Assembly (NCBI RefSeq): GCF_019097595.1
Contig: NC_080710.1
Coordinates: 10,470,780-10,534,779 of the forward strand
Source: Hemibagrus wyckioides
Lineage: Eukaryota > Chordata > Actinopteri > Siluriformes > Bagridae
Reading direction: 5' to 3'
Length of the DNA: 64,000 nt
The position numbers were made by a program, and so were the translations under genes. Positions 1 through 11,931 of the stretch are shown here, piece by piece. The notes under the pieces were generated by a model. That model was given only the letters and a program-made list of their open reading frames with translations. It did not search any database and was not told the DNA's origin. Every line of letters begins with the position of its first letter. Position 1 is the first letter of the stretch.

Positions 1-826
1 TGTTCTAATGGAGACAGATGATAGTGTATGGAGGTAGAGGGGAGACATATGATTTTTAACTCTGGTCATGTTATGTAATTTGTTATTTTGTAACGTTACT
101 CTTCTGTTGATCTTGCGTGTTTCTTTTTCATTTGTGGGATTACATAATTTGAAAAGAAACTTGTATTGCTTTATCGTGTAATGGTCTCTCTCTCTCTCTC
201 TTTCTTTCTTTCTCTCTTTACCTTCCTTCTCTCTTTATTTCTGTGGTATCACAGCTTTTAATGACAGGTTGAGTTTTAATAACAAATTGTAACATTTTAA
301 TTCTCCTTATGTTTGTTGATTTCTGATGTTTTTAAATGTAATCAGGGTTAATTAAACTGGTTAATACCACCTGAGGAATCTCTGTTCTAACTGCCTTCTT
401 TCTCTAATGGTGACTCGGTTAGTTTGTTATTCATCTAAAAGCATTTTATTCAGATAAGTGCGGTATATTTTTCCTGTAATTAAAGAAAAAAATCCACCCT
501 GAGCAACTTGCCCTAACTTGAGTTAATTTCAGTGATGTTCAAGTTGATGCTGTTTGTCTGATATGTTGATTATTTTCACCGTGGTTCCTACATTAGTGCT
601 ACATTCGACCAGTAGTCCAGCGTCTTACCCACTGAGTTAACACTTCCTTCATTTTTTGGATTTATTCTGCATTTGGAAGTGGGAGGTCCAATCTGAGAGG
701 TATTTCTATGAGCTACAAAGCAACATATAGCAACAAGCTATAAAAACAACGAATTGTATAAGTCAGTATGATAAAGACTAAAAAGCAGATATGTCTGTAT
801 GCTGATTGGTATTAAACATACATGTA

Positions 827-1370
<544 letters not shown>

Positions 1371-1703
1371 ACAGTATAACTCATTTATAGCTACTGCTGA
1401 TGCTGTGAGTAGCTCTGCTGATTAAACATCACTTGCTGTATCTAAGTAGGAATTCTGAGACATGTTCCTAGTCAACAGTCAGAAATTACAAGTTTGAATC
1501 GAGTCGAAGGCAACATTGTCTCCTGCTGCACCTCTACGATACATCTCTCATCTCCTGAAACAGATGAAGGTCTGCAGGTTTCACACCAGTTCTGCTGTCA
1601 GTACCGTCCTGCTCGACATCTTGTAGTATCCCAGCTAGCAGAGCTGTGACTCAGTGCATACGTTACATTCTGAAAGAAAGAGGATTGTGTACAGAAAACC
1701 TGT

Positions 1704-2200
1704 TTCACCCTTTATTCTCCTCTATGGGTGCGGCTGCTTCTACATTCCTGAAGTCGTTCTCTTATATACTGTCATCAATGTTATTTCAGGAATCTGTTAA
1801 AGCTCCTCTGTCAGAATTTGGGTTGTGACCCTTTATACACTTGTATCTCGTGACTCTTCTTCTTTCAGTCCTGAGATTTCACCAGCTTCTTCTATCCCTT
1901 CGCGTTGAATTTACCACCTCATTACGACAGACTGCCACCACTGCTGATTTTTGCTCCTTATATATTACCACTACATCTGGTCATATTGTTTTCTCATGTT
2001 TTTATTGGGACATTAAGCTTTTTAACCACAGAGACATTTAATAACCCTTTTTTACCCATCTATCAGGTAATTCTGCAGCCCAGTCAGGACAGTGGGCTGT
2101 ACACTTTCTAGAGTCTTCACTCTTTGGGTCTGATTAGTGTACAAATAATTATTTTTTGTTGGTGGAGAGTGTTTGAATCTTGAATTAGATGGCTTCCTTT
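1704..2200. repeat. Unclassified ~0.5-kb repeat, copy 1 of a direct pair
   Basis: This stretch and 5353-5850 are collinear and in the same orientation. Shared blocks include ttatttcaggaatc, gattttt.ctccttatatatta, cactacatct.gtcatat, cagagacatttaataac and caggacagtgggctg. They differ by many substitutions and small indels. No protein or known repeat consensus was recognised. Confidence 0.6.
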
Positions 2201-2204
2201 TCAC

Positions 2205-2754
2205 GTGCACCGATCAGCCATTTTAAACACTTTTCTATCATAGCCAGCATTCACTTTTTCAGCAATTTGTGCTTTTCTGTAGTTTAGGACAAGACAGACT
2301 AGTATTCGCTCCCCATGTGCATCAGTAATCTTTGGGAGCTCATGACCCTGTCATCATTTCACTGGTTCTCCTTCCTTGGATAATCTCTGCTCTAATTCAT
2401 CCCAAAGGTGTTTTATCGGGTTGAGGTCAGGACAGTCAAGTTCCTCCACACCAAACTTGCTCATCCATGTCTTTATGGACCTTGTATTGTGCATGAAATT
2501 GTCCAAAATGTCTTGGTATGCTGAAGCATTAAGAGTTCTCTTCACTGGAGCTAAGGGGCCAAGCCTAACCCCTGAAAAACAACACCTGAATTCAATGATT
2601 TGGATGAGTGTCCCAAAACTTTTGGCAATATAGTGTATTAACCCCTGCATACCAGGAACACCTCACAAGCCCTGCTGTTCAATTTGGCTCTTGTTAAAGT
2701 TGCTCAGAATATTACACATACACACCAATAGGTTCCTGCTTCCAACATGAGAGC
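2205..2754 (-). mobile_element. Tc1-like family A relic, interrupted by another element
   Basis: Positions 2205-2382 match the 5' part of the family A element seen at 8875-9337 (cagcaatttg, catgaccctgtc, cttccttgga). The match resumes at about 2638-2754 (ccaggaacacctcacaag, gttcctgcttccaacat). The family B fragment 2383-2637 lies in the gap, so A is the older insertion. The copy is heavily mutated. Confidence 0.6.
2383..2637 (-). pseudogene. Tc1-like transposase C-terminal fragment, family B
   Basis: On the minus strand this encodes the DLNPI-HLWDELE signature of Tc1-like transposases, preceded by SIKTWMSKFGVEELDCPDLN. It ends at a terminal-repeat-like sequence, gtcccaaaacttttggcaat, at about 2609-2630. 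The left side is truncated inside the transposase region. It sits inside an older family A copy. Confidence 0.75.
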
Positions 2755-2755
2755 T

Positions 2756-3232
2756 ACACTATATTTCCAAAAGTTTTGGGACACCCCTCCAAATCATTGA
2801 ATTCAGGTGTTGTGCTTGACCCCATAGTTCCAGTGAAAGGAACTCTTAATGCTTCAGCTTATTTTGGACAATTTCATGCTCCTAACTTTGTGGAACAGTT
2901 TGGGGATGACCCCTTCCTGTTCCAACATGACTGTACACCAGTGCACAAAGCAAGGTCCATAAAGACATGGATAAGTGAGTTTGGTGTGGAGGAACTTGAC
3001 TGACCTGACCTCAACCTGATAGAGCACCTTAACGATGAATTAGAGCGGAGACTGAGAGCCAGACCTCACAAATGCGCTTCTAGTGGAATGGTCAAAAATT
3101 CCCATAAACACACTCCTAAAGTTTGTGGAAAGCCTTCCCAGAAGAGTTGAAGGAGGGCGGGCCAACTTCATATTACATTCATGTGCATGTAAAAGCAGAC
3201 ATCCCAAAACTTTTGCCAACTTATTGTGTGAG
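2756..3232 (+). mobile_element. Internally deleted Tc1-like element, family B
   Basis: The left end (acactatatttccaaaagtt) and right end (aaaacttttgccaacttatt) are inverted copies. The interior carries transposase remnants in plus orientation: a QHDCTPVHKARSIKTW block, the GVEELD*PDLN region with a stop, and decayed C-terminal text to about 3170. It is about 477 bp long, so the N-terminal DNA-binding half is missing. Confidence 0.75.
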
Positions 3233-3329
3233 AAACTGGCTGTTCAGATGTGACCATTAGTCTCATCGGATGTCCTCACGCCAACAGCACCCTTCTCCTC
3301 TGCCCTTGTCTTCTGTCTCAAGTTAAGCC

Positions 3330-3556
3330 GTTTTTGCATCGTTGCTTTTGCAACAGTCCATTTGTTGCATTGTGGTATATCTCAAGGGAGTGGTTGGAAT
3401 ACTCCATGGAAGCAGATGCTGCATCTTGTTTTCCGTGCCGAAAATACTTCACCTCATCGTCAGACTCGGGCTTTCACAGTAAGGGTGTTCAGGGAGTGGA
3501 AGCATGTGGTGGAGGCAGGAAAAGACCTTAACAAACACGCAGCATCAAATCAATAG
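3330..3556 (+). pseudogene. hAT-like transposase TTF-type zinc-finger fragment, frameshifted
   Basis: Positions from about 3380 encode REWLEYSMEADAASCFPCRK followed by a serine-rich stretch and SGF. The reading then continues one frame over as VFREWKHVVEAGKDLNKHAA. Together these resemble the TTF-type zinc finger found at the N-terminus of hAT-derived transposases and ZMYM-like domesticated proteins (W-x-CFPCR ... GF..WKHA...K...KH). A frameshift near 3475-3480 and the lack of flanking domains mark it as a relic. The family assignment is from memory of the motif. Confidence 0.6.
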
Positions 3557-4704
3557 ACTCTCTAGTTCTGCTAACAGGTAGATGTAGAACTGGATGACGG
3601 ATCATCATGGATCTCACTGAGACCGTTTAGTGTATGTCCATTGTGCGGGCTTATGTTAGCTGCGAAACTGAAATGTTTGTAGAGGGTATACTGCTTGAGC
3701 ATGGGGTAATGTTGATGGTTTTACTGCGTCATTGCTTCACAAATCTCCAGAGTAAAATCAAATTGCTCTTAAACTGTGTGTGCGTGAGAGAGAGAGAGAA
3801 AAGAAGCTCTTGTTGCTTTGTATTTGAGGACACTAACAGTGACTAACCCCGGTCATTACGCCTTAAGTTTGAGATGGTTATTGACCTGGTTAATGTCCTG
3901 CAGTGACGTCACCAGGGCACATATAACCGCTCAGTTCTCTCAGGAGTACTGAAACTACACCGTGAGCTAACAGATCAGCAGAAGTCCTCAACAAATCCTC
4001 AGACACTTCAGTATACACGCTATTGTAATGTGTGTCAGGATGAGGTTTGGCGTGAAAGTGAAACTGATAGAAAAGTTGTGCAGTAATGAGAAGGCAGGAT
4101 GTCATTTGTTTTCTGTTGTTTTTTCAGTGTGGTTAAAAACACTGGCAAAGTCGTGAGAGTTTCATTGATTCGTTTTGTCACGCGCACAACACACACGCAC
4201 TAAAAAAAACAAAAGTGTGCGCGAGAGAATCAAACCTTCGCGTGCACTTCTTCAGTGGAAGAAAACGCAGGAGATAACCGACTTCAGTACCACTTCCCCT
4301 GTTTCTGGTGTGCATCGCGAAAGGTTTTCTTGGAACTGTGCCATATGTCTTTTACTCTGATGCTCTCAGCTCCTTCTCACAGTCGCCACATCCGCATATA
4401 CATGGGCACGCGCACACACACACATGCACAGCTGTCAGGTGCACACCATCTTCGCACTTTACAATGCACAATAATGGGTTGGAACATAATAGAAAGGATG
4501 AAAGACTGATTTAGAAGAAGGAACTGGGCGCAAAAGTTAAACTCCTGGGCCTCGTAGTGTTTATGAGCTTGTTGTGTGTGGCGCCGAGTCGCCCCCTGCT
4601 GTCTGTGTAGAGGAACTGCATGCATTCTGTTCTTTCTCAGTTAGATTTTGTGTTAGTGCTGGGAATCCCAACAATCAGTTATTATGCCTAGTGAATAATT
4701 TCAA

Positions 4705-5042
4705 CTGGAATGAATGTCTAGCCCAGTTTTTTTTTTTTCTGATACACCATTCACATAATGTGCCTAGTATTTATATTATGAATGAACTTCCCCTAGACGT
4801 CCGTGCAACCGACTCACTGACTGTCTTCCTACGATGACCTACCTCTTCCTGAAACACTTAAACTAGCTCTTATTATTTCCCCTGTTTTTATGTATTGTGC
4901 ATATTTTTAAAAACTCAGTTTTAGGCTAATAGTATCCTAAATCTGTGACCTGTTGAACTTTGCTTAATCTATTCATGGATAGCGACTTTAAAGCACTTTT
5001 GTACGTCGCTCTGGATATGAGCGTCTGCCAAATGTAAATGTT
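4705..5042. repeat. Fish interspersed SINE-like repeat
   Basis: It ends in cgctctggatatgagcgtct, the reverse complement of the very common teleost sequence that also appears at 45588-45778 and 33797-33945. The upstream part (gactgtcttcctacgatgac, cttcctgaaacacttaaact) is also typical of this dispersed family. It has no coding capacity. Confidence 0.6.
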
Positions 5043-5352
5043 TGTGAAACAAAATCTGGGTTCATGCCTACCCCATGCACAAGTGGTATCTCTATACTGT
5101 AACAGTAACACATCCTTAGGTCATATTCCTTAGGTAATATGTTTAGAATAGGTTTTCTCTCTTTTACACTTTATCGACGAATCGTATGAACACAATTTGT
5201 TAAGAAATACCTCAAATGCTACGTATCACTTTCCCTGTGCGTTTTTCAAAACCAGGTAAATAGACCCTCACAAGGACATTGGCACAGAAGACTGGCAAGA
5301 GGATTGAAAGAGGATAAAGATATAGAAATATACCATAGCGAGAAGAAGAAAT

Positions 5353-5850
5353 GTTTCCCTCTCCTCTATAGGTGAGGCTGCTTCTTCAGTTACAATCCAC
5401 ATTCCTGATCTTCTAGAGTGTTCACACTGTTATTTCAGGAATCCGTTTAAACTCCTCTTTCACATTTGAGGTCATGAACCTGAATACGTGTGTTATCAGC
5501 GCCAGTCTTGATCTTTACCTTCTGACTTGTCTTCAAGTTCTTCCGTCACCACCGCATCGTATTGTCTGCCACCACTACTGATTTTTGTTCCTTATATATT
5601 ATCACTACATCTCGTCATATTTCTCTTATATTTTTAGTTGGACTTTTTAGCTACAGAGACATTTTATAACCTTTTTTAACCCATATTTATCAAGAGAGTC
5701 AGTAATTCTGGAGTTCATTCAGGACAGTGGGCTGCACACTTTCTGGGGCCTTTAGTCCTTGGGTGTTTAATTTATTTTATTTTTATGGAGCTCCAAATAT
5801 TGTGAAGCGTGTTTGAATGTTGATAGTAACTGCTCCCTTTTTATCATATC
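5353..5850. repeat. Unclassified ~0.5-kb repeat, copy 2 of a direct pair
   Basis: Collinear with 1704-2200 over about 0.5 kb in the same orientation, including the shared gcgtgtttgaat-like right margin. It could be a diverged segmental duplication or two copies of an uncatalogued transposon. Confidence 0.6.
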
Positions 5851-5920
5851 ACTGGAAACAATATTTTATAATGCATAGGCTGTGAGTTATGCATTATATG
5901 GTGTAACAAGAATTGGTGAA

Positions 5921-5925
5921 AGAAA

Positions 5926-5964
<39 letters not shown>
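5921..5964. repeat. (GAAA)n microsatellite
   Basis: Tandem AAAG/GAAA units over about 44 bp. Confidence 0.95.
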
Positions 5965-7477
5965 GCTGATGCCTTCGAGCTTCAGGGTTTGACACTGAGT
6001 GTGGGTTACTGCTTGTGTGGAGTTTTACATGTTGACCACATGTTTGTGTGGGTTTCCTCAGGGTTCTCTGGTTTCACAAAAACATGTAGGTAAGCAGATG
6101 TGTGTGAGTGTATCTGGTGCCCTGCAGTGGACTGCAAGTGTCCCTTCCAGAGTGAATTCTTCCACCTTGCATCTAGTGTTTCACGGATAATCTCCGGATC
6201 CACAGCAACCTTGACCTTGAGGTTAAAACAGTTATGCACATTTTCACTTCTTTAATGCATTCATGAAAACATTTCCACACGGTCACTAATGTATCGGCTC
6301 TCATTAAGGGCTTTTTTCATTAGATGTAACGTTAGGCCGGTAAACAAACTGCCACTCTCACCCTCTGTCTACCTGCTGTAATTATTCAGCTCAGTCATGA
6401 GGCGATAAATTCAATCAGCTGTGTTAGAGTGAGGCTTTGAGAGCGAGGACATGCTATTTTTAGCTGATGGTTTTTTTTGAACACATGTTGTTCACACTGA
6501 ATCCAAACCTAAATATTCTGGTGATCATACAGTACTCGCGTATGAGTCTGGTGTCTTGTGCAAAAACAATGCCGCTTCTTTCCATTGTCTGATCATCGTC
6601 TCACTGTCTGTCTGGCTGTCATCTGTCTATTCTTTCCCTGCTTTCCTCAGTTCAGTCCTCATCTGCCAATAAAGCAAATGGCATGGAGGGGGGTTTGGAT
6701 CTGTGACAGTTCACTGACATGACATCACTAGGCTCAAAGAAAGGGGCTGTCATTATGGGGAGGGTCAGAGCAAAGGTCAAGCCCCTAGCGAGGGGGCGGT
6801 ACTAACGAGGCATTTCAGAGTGGTGTCATCCGCTACGCATGTTCCACTGCACAGTCTACTGTTTATTGTGTAGCCTACAATAACATCTTCTTGGCTATCT
6901 TTCATGCTAAAACAGAAGCAGTTGGGGATTTTTGGTTATTTTTTGTCCGTGTTTTGTTACTAAAACAATTCGGTGCCTTAAAAGGAATATATGAAAGCCT
7001 TTAAAAATGTGAGTGACTGCCAAATGATAGACATTCAAAGCTGCTCTCACTGGGTTACTCAAGTTAAAGTAGTCATGTCCATTTTGCTGCATCCAAACCC
7101 CACATAATAACACGCTAACTCATTCCAAAATAGTGGCCTTGTCTTTTTCTATGTCTTTCTTTACACAGACAAGTACAATTAATAGAACAGAATAATATGA
7201 AATAACATTCCTGTTGTTATGATCTTAGAAAAAATACTTTTATCTTTATCTGAGATTATCTTTCAGAGAAATGGATTATACGTACGTTATATACACCTTG
7301 CTAGATTGATTATTAAAAATAATAATAAATTAAATTAAAATATGAAAAGGGACCCTATCCCAACCCTCATACACATGTTGAATGTAATCAAAATAACAAA
7401 AAGCTGTACACATATACAATAACAGAAAGTATAGATTAATAATGGAAATTATAGTGTAGTACCATTGCGGTCAGAGC

Positions 7478-7873
7478 TACATTAAATGGCCAAAAGTTTG
7501 TGGACACCTGACCACATGCTTTTTTAACTTGTCATTCAAGATAATAAGAACCTCCACTCTTCTGGGAAGTCGAGTAGATGTTGGAGCGTGGCTGAGGGAA
7601 TATCTGCTCATACAGTCATAAGAGCATTAGTGAAATCGTGCACTGACTCATGCAGGACACTCAAATTCCTCCGGTCCAAACTTGGTTAAACATGTCTTCA
7701 CGGCGCTTGCTTTGTGCACAGCAGCATTGTCATGCTGAAACAGGCTAATATCTTACTGTTGAATAACACAAAGACATCCTATACAACTGTGTGCTTTAAT
7801 CCTGCAAAGAATGTAAAGGACCACATACTGGTTTGAAGGTCAGATGTGCAGATATTTTTGACCATTTAGTGAA
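7478..7873 (-). mobile_element. Internally deleted Tc1-like element, family C
   Basis: The left terminus, aaatggccaaaagtttgtgg, and the right terminus, atatttttgaccatttagtg, are imperfect inverted repeats. The minus strand carries a transposase remnant around 7660-7740 readable as FQHDNAAVHKA then a KFGPEE-like block. About 396 bp long and non-autonomous. Confidence 0.7.
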
Positions 7874-8269
7874 TAAAAGTGCAACAGAATAGCTGAAGGC
7901 CAGCTGTCGAATCTAGGCTAAAATGTCAACATTTAAGCCTGTGATATAGGCTGTACATTGATTTAATTATGATTAATATCATCTGTAAGAACTTTAGTAT
8001 ATGTGGTATTTTGTTCAAAAAGTCATGAATGGGTCGGATTACTTAAGTGATGCTTCAAACTGCAACATCTCATTTAGGAAACTACCTCCTTGGAAATGAT
8101 GGATTAGGAGCAGTTATAAAAGTGAGAAGCATCCCATATCTCTGGACTGGTACGGAGAGGAGGTGCCACTGAGGGGTCTACAGGTGGGTCACTTTTGAAA
8201 CACAAACAGTTGTATGATGGGCTGTTAGACCCAGATTCATTAAAAAGCATTAAAAAAAAGCTCTAATGC

Positions 8270-8711
8270 ACACTATATGGCCAAATGTATGTCCACACCT
8301 GACCATCGCGTCCTTATGTCCAAAATGTTTTTGTATGCTGTAGAATTACTGTATGCTGTAACTAAGAAGCACAAAGCTGTTCCTGCATGATAATGCCCCT
8401 GTGCACAAAGTGAGGTCCATGTGGTTTCTAATGATGGAGTGGAAGAACCCATGTGCCCTGACCTCAACCCCACTGAACACTTTTGGGATGAACAGGAATG
8501 TCATCTGCACACAAGGCCTTCTCCATTAACATCAGTGCCTGACCTCAGTAATGCTCTTGTGGTGAAATTCAGCCAAACTCTCTCTCGCTCTCTCTCACAC
8601 ACACACATGCAGAGAGGTGGAGGATGTTATGACAACAAAAGGAGGACTAAATCAAAAAGGCACATATGGGTGTGTTGGTCCAGTGTTCACAAACATTTAG
8701 CCCTGTAGTGT
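8270..8711 (+). mobile_element. Internally deleted Tc1-like element, family C
   Basis: The ends, cactatatggccaaatgtat and aacatttagccctgtagtgt, are inverted repeats. The interior in plus orientation encodes CPDLNPTEHFWDEQE, the third catalytic-site region of Tc1-like transposases, after a VHKVRS-like block near 8400. An AC/TC microsatellite has grown inside it (8580-8606). Confidence 0.75.
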
Positions 8712-8874
8712 AGCTGCATAGAGTTAGGCCATGTTTGGCTCAGATTACACTATCCATTGCCCTAATGTGTTCACCCTTAACCATATAAGGCCTGGAATTC
8801 TTCTGTCTGCTAACTGGGTTGGTCTTAAGCTGGCTAAAATTCTATATAGCTCAGGTGAGTGGGGAAATCTTTAT

Positions 8875-9337
8875 ACACTGATCAGGCATAACATTATGCC
8901 TAATATTGTGTTGGTCCCACCTTTTGCTGTCAAAACAGCCCTGACCCGTCATGCACTGTGTATTCTGACACTTTTCAATCAGAACCACCATTAACTTCTT
9001 CAGCAACTTGAGCAACAGTAGCTCGTCTGTTGGATCAGATCACACGGGCCAGCCTTCGCTCCACACGTATATCATTGAACCTTGGCCGCCCATGACCCTG
9101 TTGCCGGTTCACCACTGTTCCTTCCTTGGACCACTTTTGATAGATACTGACCACTGCAGACCGGGAACACCCCACAAGAGCTGCAGTTTTGGAGATGCTC
9201 TGATCCAGCTGTCTAGCCATCACAATTTGGCCCTTGTCAAACTCGCTCAAATCCTTACGCTTGTCCATTTTTCCTGCTTCTAACACATCAACTTTGAGGA
9301 CAAAATGTTCACTTGCTGCCTAATATATCCCACCCAT
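8875..9337 (-). mobile_element. Tc1-like family A element with readable transposase N-terminus
   Basis: The minus strand from 9286 down to 9035 holds an uninterrupted 83-codon frame. It contains [19 protein letters not shown], then [14 protein letters not shown] and YQKWSKEG, the paired helix-turn-helix DNA-binding region of Tc1-like transposases. This is the best preserved copy here. The left end near 8880 is the terminal repeat (actgatcaggcataaca). The other end stops abruptly at a (GT)n tract at 9338, where sequence present in the 827-1370 copy is missing. The catalytic domain is absent. Confidence 0.8.
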
Positions 9338-9839
9338 GTGTGTGTGTGTGTGTTTTGTTGCTCTTTTCCTGTGTTAGGTTTAACTAAGAAACCCCAGACC
9401 ACAGTCGAGAAAATGACAGAGGAGTGCTGAATAATGAACAAACGGCAGGTGGCGCCTCAGGTCAAGCTTGAGTACAAGCTGACATTATGTAACTGGCACT
9501 ATATCACTTGTAAGTCTTTCACGTCTTATCTTTATATGGTGTGTGCACATATACTTCAGATCTGATCTCTGACATGAAATAGCATGCATCTTCTGCTCTA
9601 CTCATCACTCACTTGTAGAATATATGTATATCATATACGTATATATAATATATAATACATGTAAGGTCATATCCAACAGGTACCTATCCAACAGGTACAG
9701 TGAAAAACAGCACTTTGTCATAACTGCAGAAAGTTTATGAACTTTTATTTACATGATGGAGGTTGTTTTTTTATTTTTTATCGTTCACTTGCGCTGTAGC
9801 ATTCTACTATTAGTTAGGCAGTGGGGTTAAGCGAGTACG

Positions 9840-10690
9840 CCAGGCCACGCCCTCACCGGCCAGCTGGTGGCAACATGCGTGATGACTTCACCACTCTGAT
9901 CGCTGATTGGCTGGAGGACTCGGCCGTCTCGCCAATCGTTGTCCGGCGCGGTGACGTCAACAAAAACTCCAACTGAGATTGCATAGAAGAGGCGGAGCAA
10001 AGCGTCGACGACGTCAGCGCCAGCGGAACCGGGCACGGCGATTGGCTGGCGGATACGAAGGCGAGGGTCTGTTGCTGAGAGAAAAAGAGAGCAAGACTTG
10101 AGGGGGGGAAAAATCGAGAGCAAAGGAGGAGAAAGTCAAAGTGATGTCGATTCGCTTTAGCGCTCATAAACACCATTGTTTCTAGAAAATAGTGCCTCAC
10201 CGAGCGCTCAGTTTTTTACCAGATATAAGCATCTGACAGTTTACTTCATTATTAATGACATGATATAGATCACAGGTAAGTTTAACACTCAGGTGTTCAT
10301 TTAAAGAGATGAACATTTAAGTGCGGGGAATCCAAAATAACACACACACACACACACTGCGCTGTAAACATTGCCCCGCTATGAGGAAAAGCGACGGAAA
10401 TCTCACGCAGCGTGTCATTGGCTAACGCGTCCTCGACACCTCCCTTGTGCCCGCCCACTTTCTGTTCCTATGGTTCCCAGCGCGCTTACTGGATACTGTA
10501 CACTTCTGGACAAGCTGCCGGCAAGCTTTCCTATTGGCCCTCGCTGTACGTCGGTCACGGCTACTTTGACAACTTGCAACGCCCCGTAGTTTTTACTCGC
10601 CTGCCTATTAGTTACTGTATCCGTCGGCGCTCTCTGATTGGTCGAGCGGCCCAGCTGTTAGTGGTTCATTCACCATTTTGTGACTGTAGT
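9840..10690 (+). promoter_or_regulatory. cic: Probable CIC-L promoter, CpG-rich
   Basis: This is GC- and CpG-rich against an AT-rich background. It carries several CCAAT boxes in either orientation (gattgg at 9905, ccaat at 9932, attggc at 10041, attggc at 10418, attggc at 10533, gattgg at 10636). It also has a full palindromic cAMP-response element, TGACGTCA, at 9952-9959. It lies immediately upstream of an exon-like segment ending in a strong donor at 10889. The assignment to cic rests on position: it is the nearest CpG-rich promoter upstream of the CIC-L coding exon on the same strand. Confidence 0.55.
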
Positions 10691-10888
10691 GGAAAAGGGA
10701 CGCGGAGAGTTTTTTTTTCTCCTTCCCAGTGCCTCAGAGTTGCTGTGGAGAGGAAGAGAGAGAGAGAGAGATGTTTCACGGATTAAGTGTAAAGTTAAAT
10801 GTCGCTTACAGAACGGGAATGGACGAGCGTCGGTAACTGCACGAGACACCTCAGCTGCTGTTTGTACCGCTTCTGATTTTGTCTTCGG
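10690..10888 (+). other. cic: Probable CIC-L 5' untranslated first exon
   Basis: The segment downstream of the CCAAT cluster ends at gtcttcgg|gtgagttg, a good splice donor. Spliced to the acceptor at 18240, it would make a wholly untranslated leader. A short upstream frame starting with ATG at 10771 terminates within the segment. The start of the exon is not defined by sequence, and 10690 is only a working boundary. Confidence 0.45.
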
Positions 10889-11827
10889 GTGAGTTGTGGT
10901 TAATGTAACACCGTTTATAATGGAGGTGTGATTTTTAGTTCATTTAATTGAAATGTTTTGGGGGTGACATTTTTTAAACCGAGACGTTGAGGGAGAGGAA
11001 GCAGCGAGATGAGAGGAGAGGAGAGGAGAAGCGAAAAGAAGAGAGGAGAGAGAAGAAAGGGGAGGGAGAGTGGAGATGCCGTTTAAACTTTGTCAAATGT
11101 TGAAAGCCAGCGTTAGGAGCGAGCTCGATAACAAGTAAGTACGCTGTGAGTTCCTTGTGTTGAAGTCGACTCCCGTGTGCACGCGCTACCGTCCTGCTCC
11201 GTGCTCGAGCCTCGCTGTGTGTTTGAGGTTTGAGCTCAGACACAGTATTTACCATGCATAAAAATGTTCACGCGCCAAAAAGGACTGCTGTAAAAAAATT
11301 ATTTATATATATATATATTTACCTGAATTAAAGTCACAGATTTATTTAATGGGAAGCTGGGAGCTGTGTTGCTCAGCTGTAAGGTGCTCATGACCTGCTG
11401 TGTGTACCGGCGCGTTGCATAAACATCATTTGCAACTTTACTACGTGCACTGCTGTGTCTCCTGCACACTGCAACACCACTGAGCGTATTAAACATCGTC
11501 TTTGCTTAGTTTGTAATGTCGTTCTTTATTTATTTCTTTCCTTTTAATTAACTAATTTATTTTAAATAAAACGACACCTGGCTCCCCCTGTTAGCTCGTG
11601 CACTATTCCCGTGACATTGGGAAAGGCGCTGTAGTACTACGGCGCTGTGCTGCGCGAGCTGACGCTTTAGTTGTGATTCCTTGTTTTTGCTTTTTTCTTT
11701 TTGATAATATTTATGTAAGAATAAAACAATTAATTCCTACCAACATTAGGCTGATGCTTGCTTTTACTTCCTATTTTTAGTTCATATATCTAACAAACGT
11801 CCTCAAATGGGTTTCTTTTACATTTCT

Positions 11828-11855
11828 TATATATATATATTTATATTTATATGTA

Positions 11856-11930
<75 letters not shown>
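11828..11930. repeat. (TA)n microsatellite
   Basis: About 100 bp of nearly pure TA dinucleotides with a few TG/CA interruptions at the left. Confidence 0.95.

Positions 11931-11931
<1 letters not shown>

Noticed and set aside
9853..10200. 115-codon minus-strand frame in the CpG-rich region, as a divergent gene
   Set aside because: No family similarity, Ser-rich composition typical of GC-rich promoter DNA, and no convincing continuation exon upstream on that strand.
11076..11134. Splicing of the short frame at 11076 into the CIC-L exon as a longer N-terminus
   Set aside because: All frames entering at 18241 reach a stop before 18370, so no upstream coding exon can join the CIC-L frame.
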